Of a stretch of 14,676 bases of DNA, positions 6,660-13,206 are shown one piece after another. Source of the DNA: an uncultured Clostridium sp. (GTDB lineage Bacteria; Bacillota; Clostridia; TANB77; CAG-508); NCBI GenBank assembly GCA_947057875.1, contig CAMSEX010000016.1, forward strand, positions 1 to 14,676, given 5' to 3'. A program made the translations under genes and the position numbers. Below the pieces are notes generated by a model. That model saw only the letters and a list, made by a program, of their open reading frames with translations. It searched no databases and was not told the origin of the DNA. Every line of letters starts with the position of its first letter. Position 1 is the first letter of the stretch.

Positions 6660-6842
6660 ATGATAGAAAAATCAACAAAAATAGGAGATTTATTAGAGCA
6701 ATTTCCAGACAAAGCTGACATTTTATTAGAGGCAGGAATGCATTGCTTAGGATGCCCAGCTTCGCAAGGAGAGACTTTGGAGGAAGCATGTGCTGTGCAC
6801 GGAATTGACGTAGACGAACTTGTGAAAAAGTTGAATGGATAA
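6660..6842 (+). CDS. DUF1858 domain protein, CxxC redox-type (60 aa)
   Basis: The start is ATG 6660, with AGGAGG (6646-6651) 8 bases upstream. The in-frame GTG at 6651 lies inside the ribosome binding site and is not credible. The whole 60-residue protein is one DUF1858 domain: an N-terminal segment (STKIGDLLEQFPDKADILLEAGMHC), then the signature HCLGCPASQGETLEEAC with C29, C32 and C44, then GIDVDELVKKLN. The family is known as the hybrid-cluster-protein-associated redox disulfide domain and occurs as stand-alone small proteins in anaerobes; its exact partner is not established. Here it stands alone between the divergent secretion-like operon and tRNA-Arg, so context gives no partner. The call is certain at family level; a redox or metal role is inferred from the cysteines. 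Confidence 0.9.
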   Translation: MIEKSTKIGDLLEQFPDKADILLEAGMHCLGCPASQGETLEEACAVHGIDVDELVKKLNG

Positions 6843-6848
6843 AAATAA

Positions 6849-6866
6849 GCCAAGTTTTTACTTGGC
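6849..6866. other. Hairpin between DUF1858 gene and tRNA
   Basis: GCCAAGT (6849-6855) and ACTTGGC (6860-6866) form a perfect 7-bp stem with a TTTT loop, 7 bases after the DUF1858 stop codon. On the plus strand only AAATATG follows, so it is at best a poor terminator. It may protect the mRNA 3' end or mark processing ahead of the tRNA, for which I see no separate promoter. Confidence 0.5.
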
Positions 6867-6872
6867 AAATAT

Positions 6873-6949
6873 GTATCTATAGCTCAGTAGGATAGAGCGT
6901 CCGCCTCCTAAGCGGAAGGTCGCTGGTTCGATTCCAGTTAGGTACACCA
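6873..6949 (+). tRNA. tRNA-Arg (anticodon CCU)
   Basis: The full cloverleaf can be drawn by hand. Acceptor is GTATCTA/TAGGTAC (one G-T pair), D stem GCTC/GAGC, anticodon stem TCCGC/GCGGA with loop CTCCTAA so the anticodon is CCT, T stem GCTGG/CCAGT with loop TTCGATT, then discriminator A and an encoded CCA (6947-6949). It reads AGG arginine codons. It lies downstream of the DUF1858 gene and is followed by its own terminator. I see no integrase gene or duplicated 3' end nearby, so there is no sign that it serves as an attachment site in this window. Confidence 0.97.
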
Positions 6950-6961
6950 AAATGAATGATT

Positions 6962-6994
6962 AAAATCTCCATTTTAATTTGGGAGATTTTTTTT
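6962..6994 (+). terminator. Rho-independent terminator after tRNA-Arg
   Basis: AAAATCTCC (6962-6970) pairs with GGAGATTTT (6982-6990). A continuous T tract runs to 6994. It closes the DUF1858-tRNA unit. Confidence 0.9.
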
Positions 6995-7024
6995 GTAATA
7001 AAAGGAAAAAATTTCTGCTTTTTA

Positions 7025-7053
7025 TTTACATTCAAAAATGGATATGTTATAAT
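7025..7053 (+). promoter_or_regulatory. Sigma-A promoter of the Ig-like/GGDEF operon
   Basis: TTTACA (7025-7030), a 17-base spacer and TATAAT (7048-7053) with TG at the extended -10 position. Transcription should start near 7060, just ahead of GAGGTG (7072-7077) and the ATG at 7083. Confidence 0.8.
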
Positions 7054-7082
7054 TATTTGTAAATGAAAAACGAGGTGTAAAA

Positions 7083-8093
7083 ATGAACCAAATTTTAGAT
7101 TATAATCCAAATAGCAAATCGAGTAAAAAAGGTGGAGGCTCTGATAAGGTAGTTAGAGTTTTTGCTATTATGTTGATTTTATTTGCTATTGCACTTATTT
7201 CAATTGTGGTATATGGAAGAGTTTCCAATCAAAAAGAAGTGGATAATTTGGTGCAGGAAGCCACAAAGGCGAAGATTGAAGTTGTAGTAGAAGCACAAAC
7301 GGCAACAATAACTGTAACACATGACAAAAATATTGAGCGTTTAATTTATAGTTGGAACACGAGTGCCGAAAAGAAGATAAAAGGCGAAAGCAAATTAATG
7401 GAGCAAACAATAGATGTTCCAGCTGGTAATAATACTCTTCATATTAAAGTGGTGGACGAGGCTGGAAATGAAACAACGTATGAGGAAGAAATTTCTGCAG
7501 AGCAAGGAACTGATATTATGAGTCCAAAAATTGAGTTGTCGGCAGCAGAAGGAAATAAATGGAGAATTACAGCAACTGATGAGACTGGAATGGATTTCAT
7601 TACGTATCGTTGGAACGAAGAAGAGGAAGAAAAAGTTTATGCAGAGGAAGGTAGTAAGGAAATTAGTGTGGAGGTTGAAATTCCATTAGGCAAAAACGAT
7701 TTGACAATTGTTGCAGTGGATAGCAGTAACAATGTTTCCAATGAACAAAAAAGTTTTACAGGTGTTGTAAAACCAACCATTTCTGTTACTTTGTCGGAAG
7801 ATGGAAAGAGCGTAAAAGTTAATATTGACCATGAAGGCGGAATTGAGAAAGTAGGGTTCAATTTTAATGATGTAGATTATAATATTGAACTTCCAGAAGA
7901 AAACCCAAAACATGTAGAATTTCCAATGAATTTGGAAGTTGGTTATAACCGTATTATTGTAACGGCAACAAGTATTGATAAAACAGAAAATAAATTTGAT
8001 TGTGAATATAATTATGGAACAAGTTCAAATGATTCTGAGACGGATACTGAAACAGAAGGTAATACAAATGAAGCTGTAGAACAAGAACAATAA
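7083..8093 (+). CDS. Membrane-anchored protein with three Ig-like modules (336 aa)
   Basis: ATG 7083 lies 5 bases after GAGGTG. Residues 1-24 are cytoplasmic and basic or Gly-rich (SKKGGGSDK), 25-44 form one membrane helix, and the rest is extracytoplasmic. Three beta-rich modules of about 75-80 residues follow, at about 64-137, 148-226 and 231-311. Each has the same outline: a start such as KIELS, a central ITY-x-WN/IYSWN/VGFNFN strand, then GNNTLHIKVVDEAGNET-type ends (GKNDLTIVAVDSSNNVS and GYNRIIVTATSIDKTEN in modules 2 and 3). That is the bacterial Ig-like fold seen in surface proteins. The tail (312-336) is acidic and disordered. There is no catalytic motif, sortase signal or lipobox, so a surface-exposed or wall-spanning adaptor or sensor is likely. 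Its stop codon overlaps the frame of the GGDEF gene, which suggests a joint role. Confidence 0.8.
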   Translation: MNQILDYNPNSKSSKKGGGSDKVVRVFAIMLILFAIALISIVVYGRVSNQKEVDNLVQEATKAKIEVVVEAQTATITVTHDKNIERLIYSWNTSAEKKIKGESKLMEQTIDVPAGNNTLHIKVVDEAGNETTYEEEISAEQGTDIMSPKIELSAAEGNKWRITATDETGMDFITYRWNEEEEEKVYAEEGSKEISVEVEIPLGKNDLTIVAVDSSNNVSNEQKSFTGVVKPTISVTLSEDGKSVKVNIDHEGGIEKVGFNFNDVDYNIELPEENPKHVEFPMNLEVGYNRIIVTATSIDKTENKFDCEYNYGTSSNDSETDTETEGNTNEAVEQEQ

Positions 8094-8119
8094 TGCTTAA
8101 AAATCATAGGAGTGAACAA

Positions 8120-9049
8120 ATGATACAAGATATTTATGTAATAGACGATAAAAATGAGTTGGTGGAAACTTTGCGCCATTTATTTGTGGGAATGGAGCAG
8201 TTCCGATTTATTAATGTAGAAGCTGAAGAATTAGAGCTTGCTTTGCGAAATATTCCATCACTTATTATAATTGATGAAGACAATACCAATGTAGATGTGA
8301 TTGACATTTGCAATACCATTCGAGGCAATGACGACAATAGTATTACGCCAGTAATGGTAGTGAGTTCTAATATTGCGAAGGAGCATAGAATTAAAATTTT
8401 AGAAACAGCAGTGCAATATTTTATTAAAAAGCCAATTGATGAGCAATATTTATTTTATACTGTAAAAAATATTGTTGATTTATTATATATGAACCGAAAA
8501 GTAAGTCCATTGACAGGGCTTCCAGGCAATGTGCAAATTCAGGCAGAAATGAAGAAGAGGTTGTTGAACCGAGAGATTTTTGCAATTTTGTATATCGACA
8601 TTGACAATTTTAAAGCTTATAATGATGTATATGGGTTTTCTAATGGAGATGAAATTATTAAGTTTACAGCAAAAGTGGTTACTAAATATATTCATAATAT
8701 AGAAAATAGTGATAATTTTATTGGGCATATTGGTGGAGATGATTTTGTTGCAATTGTTAGTAAAACAGATTATGACAAAATTTGCCAAGAAATTATTATC
8801 GAATTTGATAATCAAGTGGAGCGTTTTTACACAGAAAAAGATTTGAATCAAGGTTATTTGGAGGTAGAAAATCGAAGAGGTATTTTGGAGCAATTTCCAA
8901 TGACAACGATTTCAATTGCAGTTGTTGAAGTGGATTCAAACATTTTTAAATCACCATTAGAGATTGGGGAAGTGGGCGCACAAGTGAAACACAGAGCAAA
9001 ATCTATTATGGGAAGTGCCTATGTGATTAATAGAAGAAAACAAATTTGA
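8120..9049 (+). CDS. Response-regulator diguanylate cyclase (REC-GGDEF), 309 aa
   Basis: It makes cyclic di-GMP from two GTP in the cytoplasm. I choose ATG 8120 because AGGAGTG lies just upstream and the product then begins directly with the receiver fold; the ATG at 8093, overlapping the previous stop, lacks a ribosome binding site. The receiver domain is residues 4-120, with the acidic pair D9-D10, a likely phosphorylated aspartate D52 (SLIIIDEDN) and the conserved lysine K104 before Pro. The GGDEF domain is about 130-300, with PLTGLPGN, IDIDNFKAYNDVYGFSNGDEI and the active-site loop GGDDF at 205-209, an accepted variant. The usual RxxD inhibitory site is absent (Asn at both the R and D positions), so product inhibition is probably lost. 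It is read from the promoter of the Ig-like gene. No cognate histidine kinase is present in the window. Confidence 0.9.
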   Translation: MIQDIYVIDDKNELVETLRHLFVGMEQFRFINVEAEELELALRNIPSLIIIDEDNTNVDVIDICNTIRGNDDNSITPVMVVSSNIAKEHRIKILETAVQYFIKKPIDEQYLFYTVKNIVDLLYMNRKVSPLTGLPGNVQIQAEMKKRLLNREIFAILYIDIDNFKAYNDVYGFSNGDEIIKFTAKVVTKYIHNIENSDNFIGHIGGDDFVAIVSKTDYDKICQEIIIEFDNQVERFYTEKDLNQGYLEVENRRGILEQFPMTTISIAVVEVDSNIFKSPLEIGEVGAQVKHRAKSIMGSAYVINRRKQI

Positions 9050-9128
9050 AAAAGTAAGGATATGAAAATTAACAAGAGATTTTAGAAGAAAAATCGAAAT
9101 AAACTATTTTGAAAGTTGATTTTTGATT

Positions 9129-9157
9129 TTGCGAAAAATAACAATTTTTTATAAAAT
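9129..9157 (+). promoter_or_regulatory. Candidate promoter of the M23 peptidase gene
   Basis: TTGCGA (9129-9134), a 17-base spacer and TAAAAT (9152-9157) lie in the 135-base gap after the GGDEF gene. I see no terminator in that gap, so read-through from upstream is also possible. Confidence 0.45.
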
Positions 9158-9184
9158 ACAGATAATAGAAAAGCCTTAAAAGGA

Positions 9185-10204
9185 GTGTTTCATATAAAAA
9201 GTATATTAAAAAATACAGTAGTTCACTTGCGAACAGGTTTTAAATTTGCTTTGTTACTGGTTATAGGTGCTGCCATTATTTCATTTTTGATTTTTGTTGT
9301 GTACAAGCCTATGTATAGTGTAACATTGAATGGAGAATTTTTGGGATATACATCAGATAAAAGTGAGTTACAAGGAAAAATAAGTGAATATGTAAAAAGT
9401 GGTGATAGTCAGACAGTTGCTTTTGTGGAGATAGAAGAATTGCCAGATTACAAAATGTGTTTGCTAAAAAAGGGACTTACAGCTAATGATGAAGAAATTT
9501 TAGCCAATGTGATTAGTACAGGAACGCCATATTATAAATATTATGCGGTTATGGAAAATGGAGTAGAAAAATGCTATGTTTCTAATTATACAGAAGCTGA
9601 CAGTATTATTAATGAATTAAAGCAAAAAAATAGTGACAATAAAGATACTGTTTCCTATAAAGTAAAATATGATACAATTTTGTCAGATTTTACAGATACG
9701 CAAACAGCGGTTGCATCTTTATATAGGGATCCGCCAGTCAATGCAAAAGTTCCTGCTACCACAACTACAGGTAAAGATACAGTTGTTTACAAAAATTCAA
9801 CATTAGGTTTGGCGGCAATTCAGCAACCAATTTCAGGAAGAATTACTTCAAGATTTGGAGTCAATAGTAGAATTCGTGTTTCTTCTCATACTGGTTTAGA
9901 TATTGCGGCTTCTACTGGAACACCAGTTATTCCAATTGCTGCTGGAAAAGTTACTTTTTCGGGCCGTAAAGGTTCTTATGGAAATTTGGTTATTGTTAAC
10001 CATGGGAAAAATGCCTCTGGTCAAGAAATTGAATCTTGGTATGCACATAATGTTAGACTAAACGTAAGTGCTGGGCAACAAGTGGATGAGAATACGGTTA
10101 TTTCAAATGTTGGTTCAACAGGAAATTCAACAGGTCCACATTTGCATTTGGAAATACGCATCAATGGTTCTCCAGTCAATCCGCAGAAGTATTTGTATAA
10201 TTAA
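9185..10204 (+). CDS. Membrane-anchored M23 family metallopeptidase (peptidoglycan endopeptidase), 339 aa
   Basis: It cleaves peptide cross-links of peptidoglycan outside the membrane. After a basic start there is one membrane helix (20-40), then an extracytoplasmic region (45-205) of unclear fold with a repeat-like YYKYYAVMENG segment, then a LytM/M23 domain (about 214-337). Zinc ligands are H235 and D239 (HTGLD) and H321 of HLH; H288 (YAHN) and H319 are the catalytic histidines. All key residues are present, so it should be active. The start is uncertain. GTG 9185 overlaps the AGGAG (9181-9185), whereas that AGGAG is ideally placed 8 bases before the in-frame ATA at 9194, which would be an ATG with one base changed. 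The membrane anchor is unaffected. A strong terminator follows. A role in growth, division or sporulation cannot be told from sequence. Confidence 0.9.
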   Translation: MFHIKSILKNTVVHLRTGFKFALLLVIGAAIISFLIFVVYKPMYSVTLNGEFLGYTSDKSELQGKISEYVKSGDSQTVAFVEIEELPDYKMCLLKKGLTANDEEILANVISTGTPYYKYYAVMENGVEKCYVSNYTEADSIINELKQKNSDNKDTVSYKVKYDTILSDFTDTQTAVASLYRDPPVNAKVPATTTTGKDTVVYKNSTLGLAAIQQPISGRITSRFGVNSRIRVSSHTGLDIAASTGTPVIPIAAGKVTFSGRKGSYGNLVIVNHGKNASGQEIESWYAHNVRLNVSAGQQVDENTVISNVGSTGNSTGPHLHLEIRINGSPVNPQKYLYN

Positions 10205-10215
10205 GATAGATATTT

Positions 10216-10249
10216 AGAAAGTCTTTTAAGAAAAGACTTTCTTTTTTTT
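10216..10249 (+). terminator. Rho-independent terminator after the M23 gene
   Basis: AGAAAGTCTTTT (10216-10227) and AAAAGACTTTCT (10231-10242) form a perfect 12-bp stem with a 3-base AAG loop. The T tract runs to 10249. Confidence 0.93.
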
Positions 10250-10259
10250 ATTATTTGTG

Positions 10260-10286
10260 ATATAACATATGTAAAATAAGTTATAT
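10260..10286 (+). promoter_or_regulatory. Inverted repeat upstream of the helicase-nuclease gene
   Basis: ATATAAC (10260-10266) and GTTATAT (10280-10286) form a 7-bp dyad with a 13-base spacer in the 50 bases between the M23 terminator and the helicase start. I cannot find a convincing -35/-10 pair here. The dyad may be an operator or chance in AT-rich DNA. Confidence 0.3.
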
Positions 10287-10300
10287 GATAGGAATTTTTA

Positions 10301-11167
10301 ATGAAAATAAAAAGAAAATGTGATTATTTGTTATATGCTTTAAGAAAGGAAAAAGTTTTAACAATAGTAACAAGTAATCAAAAAAAGATGCAAGTGAAAA
10401 TAATTGGGATTGAAGATGGAAAAGCGAAATATAAAATTTTAAATAGTACATTTGAGGGAAAAATAAAGTTTGAAAATATTGTTAGTGTAAATTTGGCAGA
10501 TAAAGAAGAGGAAAACTTATTTTTGTATGAACAGTTAAGCAAGAAATATGATACAAATAATTTGAAAGAAATCATTGAAAATTTTAAAAATTATTATTTG
10601 GAAATGATAGATGTATTATTTGTTAAAGAAAAGAAGAATTCGGTTGGATATTATAATTTAAGAACTAAGAAAAAAGAATATCCACAGATTTTTGAAGAAT
10701 TGCTAAAAGATGAAGATAATTTATTGTTTCATTATTTTATCAAAAAGCAAGTGGATATAGGTAAAAATCAAGTGCATAGAAAAAAAGAAATGTTGTTAAT
10801 TGAGCAGGCAAATTTATCGCAAAAACAAGCAATTCATCAAGCAATGAGTGAGAGAATTTCAATTATTGAAGGTCCACCTGGTACAGGGAAAACAACAACA
10901 ATTTTGAATATTTTAGCAAATCTAATTTATCAAAATAAAAAGGTATTGGTAGTTTCTAAAAATAATTCTGCCATTGAAAATATTGTGGAAGAATTAAACA
11001 AAATGGACATTCCAAAAGTGTATATTAGAATGCGGAAATTCGGATATTATGCAGAAGGAGGTAGAACCGAATTTAGAAAAAAATGTAAAAGAATTATCAG
11101 AGCAATTAGCGCAAATTACAATAAAAGAAAGAGGGCAAGAAATTTTAAATTTGTTGCAAATAATTGA
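10301..11167 (+). CDS. SF1 helicase-nuclease, N-terminal part (upstream fragment of a frameshifted gene)
   Basis: ATG 10301 follows AGGA at 7 bases. Residues 1-160 form an N-terminal region of unknown fold (MQVKIIGIEDGKAKYKILN looks like a small beta-barrel). NLSQKQAIHQAMS (about 171-183) is the Q-motif-like segment, and GPPGTGKT (191-198) is Walker A. VLVVSKNNSAIENIVEEL is motif Ia. The real reading frame is lost at about 11033. As read, CGG-AAA-TTC leads to a Lys/Arg-rich nonsense tail (the last 40 or so residues). Removing one base (the C at 11033) gives VYIRMGNSDIMQKEVEPN and joins the next frame without a break. The complete protein would be 918 aa (10301-13058). The repaired sequence looks normal for a large Firmicutes UPF1/Dna2-type helicase, so error or a very recent mutation is likely. 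Confidence 0.85.
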   Translation: MKIKRKCDYLLYALRKEKVLTIVTSNQKKMQVKIIGIEDGKAKYKILNSTFEGKIKFENIVSVNLADKEEENLFLYEQLSKKYDTNNLKEIIENFKNYYLEMIDVLFVKEKKNSVGYYNLRTKKKEYPQIFEELLKDEDNLLFHYFIKKQVDIGKNQVHRKKEMLLIEQANLSQKQAIHQAMSERISIIEGPPGTGKTTTILNILANLIYQNKKVLVVSKNNSAIENIVEELNKMDIPKVYIRMRKFGYYAEGGRTEFRKKCKRIIRAISANYNKRKRARNFKFVANN

Positions 11168-13058
11168 GGAGATTAATCAAAAAGAAGAAATCTTGAATCA
11201 GTTAATTGATATTAGAAATGAGTTGCAAGAATTGGAAAATCAATTAAGGCATATTTTGAAAAGAAATCGAGCGTATCAATTGGTAGAATATGAGCTTAAA
11301 TTAAGTAGTAAATATCGTAGGCTTAATTCTACACAATTGCAAAAAAAGATAAAAAAATTAGCTGAATTTTTAGTGTTATTAGATGCAAAGAGGAAAATTA
11401 GTTTTTGGAAAAAACTCACTCTTTTTTTGAGTTTTGGAAAGACGTTAAAACAACTAGAAAAAGAAGGCGTAAGTTTGCATTTAATATTAGAAAAATATTA
11501 TTTAGAAAAATTGATAGAAGAAAGAAAAAAGAAATTTGAAAGGGAGAATTTTCAAGGACTAAAATCTTACATAAAAAATTTGTATTTAGAAAAATATATT
11601 CCAATTTCAAGGCAAATTTTTAGGCAGATTTTAAAGAAAAATATCAATGAAAAATTAATTAAAGATGTGTTAAGCAGAATAGAAATTGGAAAAACAAAAG
11701 AGCCCACAGAGAAGAATCCTACGCCTATTTTAGATGAAGTCAAGAATAATTTGTTAGAATTATACCCTATTATATTAACAACAGTAGATTCTTTTATTTC
11801 TAATTATAGAAATTATTTTGAAAACAACCAAAAGATTGATTATGTGATTATTGATGAAGCATCACAGTGTGATATTTTGTCTGGTTTACCATTGTTATAT
11901 TTAGCAGAAAATATTGTTATTGTTGGAGATCAAAAACAGCTAAGTGCAATTACAAATTTGAAAAAGCAAGACTTAAAAAATTCTGTGGAAGAAATATATG
12001 ATTATACAAAAGAGAACTTTTTGTCGACTATTTCAAAGACGATTAACCCAGTGAGCCAAATGTTGTTGGAGCATTATCGTTGTGATTATAATATTATCAA
12101 TTATTGCAATAAATTTTTTTATGATAATCAATTAAAAATTTATAAAGATAGAACAAAAGAGTCGATGATATTGATTGATAATGATAAAGGAAAATATGTA
12201 GAAATTGATAATAATGGTTTTTGTAATCAAAGGGAAATCAAAACAATTGATGCACAAATTGAACAAAATATAGAGGGGAAATTTGTGATTACTCCGTTTA
12301 AAAAACAAGCAAAAATTTTAAAAGAAAATTATGAAGAAAATCAATGTGGGACAATACATACTTTTCAAGGAAGAGGAGAAGATGAAGTGTATTTTTCTTC
12401 GGTGCTGAATGATACAGAAGCTTGCAGAAATCATTTGTTAGGACCCAACAATCTCTTTAAACAAGAATTAATTAATGTAGCAGTATCAAGAGCAAAAGAA
12501 AAATTTGTGTTAGTAGCAGATACAAAATTCTTCAAGAAATATAATCAAGATATGAAAAATTTAATTGAATATCTGGAAATTTATGGAGAAAAAATTCCAG
12601 ATAAAACAGTTTGTATTTTTGATTATTTGTATGAAAATATTCCGAGTTATCAAAAAATAATACCAGATATTGAAAACCCATATGAAGAGAAAATGTATCA
12701 TTTATTATTGAATTATCTGCAAAAGAAAAATGGGAAATATAAGTTAAAAGTAAAGTTATTATTAGCTATGTTTGTGACAGATGAAAAATACTTAAATAAA
12801 AACGAAAAAATAAAGCAATTTATTTTGCATGATTCTCATGTAGATTTTGCACTATATACAGACAGTATTAATAAACCTGTTTTAGCCATAGAAGTAGATG
12901 GAAAATATCATGAGCAAGAAAAGCAAAAACAGAGAGATAAAATGAAAGAAGAAATTTTAGAATATATGAATATTCCGTTGCTGAGAATTTCTTCTAAAAC
13001 GATGTTAGCGGAAGCAGAGTTTGAACAAGAAATAGAAAAGAAATTAAATTTGTCATAA
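11049..13058 (+). CDS. SF1 (UPF1-like) helicase core with C-terminal endonuclease-like domain (downstream fragment)
   Basis: Numbering is for the joined 918-aa protein. About 250-480 is a long helical or coiled insertion (the 1B stalk typical of UPF1-like helicases). Walker B is IDEASQCD (D518, E519), motif III VGDQKQL, motif IV LEHYRC, motif V TIHTFQGRGEDEV (Q689) and motif VI NVAVSRAKEKFVLVAD (R730), so all SF1 motifs are intact. The C-terminus (about 780-918) is a restriction-endonuclease-like fold: VDFALYTD (D848), then AIEVDGKYH (E864, D866), QRDKMKEEIL and IPLLRISS. This pattern belongs to the DUF2726/DUF559/Vsr-like group. The protein therefore couples DNA or RNA unwinding with cutting and could act in repair or in defence against phages. 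No known defence partner gene is adjacent. ATG 11049 is simply the first ATG in this frame, not a true start. Confidence 0.85.
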   Translation: MQKEVEPNLEKNVKELSEQLAQITIKERGQEILNLLQIIEEINQKEEILNQLIDIRNELQELENQLRHILKRNRAYQLVEYELKLSSKYRRLNSTQLQKKIKKLAEFLVLLDAKRKISFWKKLTLFLSFGKTLKQLEKEGVSLHLILEKYYLEKLIEERKKKFERENFQGLKSYIKNLYLEKYIPISRQIFRQILKKNINEKLIKDVLSRIEIGKTKEPTEKNPTPILDEVKNNLLELYPIILTTVDSFISNYRNYFENNQKIDYVIIDEASQCDILSGLPLLYLAENIVIVGDQKQLSAITNLKKQDLKNSVEEIYDYTKENFLSTISKTINPVSQMLLEHYRCDYNIINYCNKFFYDNQLKIYKDRTKESMILIDNDKGKYVEIDNNGFCNQREIKTIDAQIEQNIEGKFVITPFKKQAKILKENYEENQCGTIHTFQGRGEDEVYFSSVLNDTEACRNHLLGPNNLFKQELINVAVSRAKEKFVLVADTKFFKKYNQDMKNLIEYLEIYGEKIPDKTVCIFDYLYENIPSYQKIIPDIENPYEEKMYHLLLNYLQKKNGKYKLKVKLLLAMFVTDEKYLNKNEKIKQFILHDSHVDFALYTDSINKPVLAIEVDGKYHEQEKQKQRDKMKEEILEYMNIPLLRISSKTMLAEAEFEQEIEKKLNLS

Positions 13059-13147
13059 TCAAAAATATTTTTCATATTATATAGAAACACAGCTTGGAAA
13101 TCAAACTAAAAAATAAAAAGAAAATTGATGATGATAGGAAAAATGGA

Positions 13148-13176
13148 TTGACAAAATAATGATTTAATAATATAAT
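13148..13176 (+). promoter_or_regulatory. Perfect consensus sigma-A promoter of the G5/3D gene
   Basis: TTGACA (13148-13153), exactly 17 bases, TATAAT (13171-13176). Expected start is near 13183, with AGGAGG at 13192-13197 and ATG at 13207, so the leader is very short. The gene should be strongly transcribed unless repressed. I find no clear operator dyad. Confidence 0.92.
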
Positions 13177-13206
13177 AAACCTGTCACTTGAAGGAGGGAC
13201 AAATTT

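Noticed and set aside
6849..6866. Hairpin before the tRNA as a terminator of the DUF1858 gene
   Set aside because: The stem is perfect, but no T tract follows on the plus strand, so it is listed only as a hairpin.
6629..6868. Minus-strand frame of 79 aa opposite the DUF1858 gene
   Set aside because: It is antisense to a clear DUF1858 gene, has no ribosome binding site and no recognisable protein features.
6873..6949. tRNA-Arg as integration site of a mobile element holding the secretion-like genes
   Set aside because: No integrase or recombinase gene and no second copy of the tRNA 3' end are visible on either side in this window.
6877..7110. Minus-strand frame of 77 aa ending in NWNRTSDLPLRRRTLYPTEL
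   Set aside because: It is translation across the reverse strand of tRNA-Arg; such peptides are common annotation artefacts.
8483..8893. Minus-strand 136-aa frame inside the GGDEF gene
   Set aside because: It lies fully antisense to a gene with intact REC and GGDEF motifs; composition is that of a reverse-strand shadow.
9060..9085. Seven-codon frame MKINKRF after the GGDEF gene, sharing 16 bases with the start of the padR-type gene
   Set aside because: It has only a weak AAGGA upstream and is very short; a shared AT-rich string around an ATG is plausibly chance.
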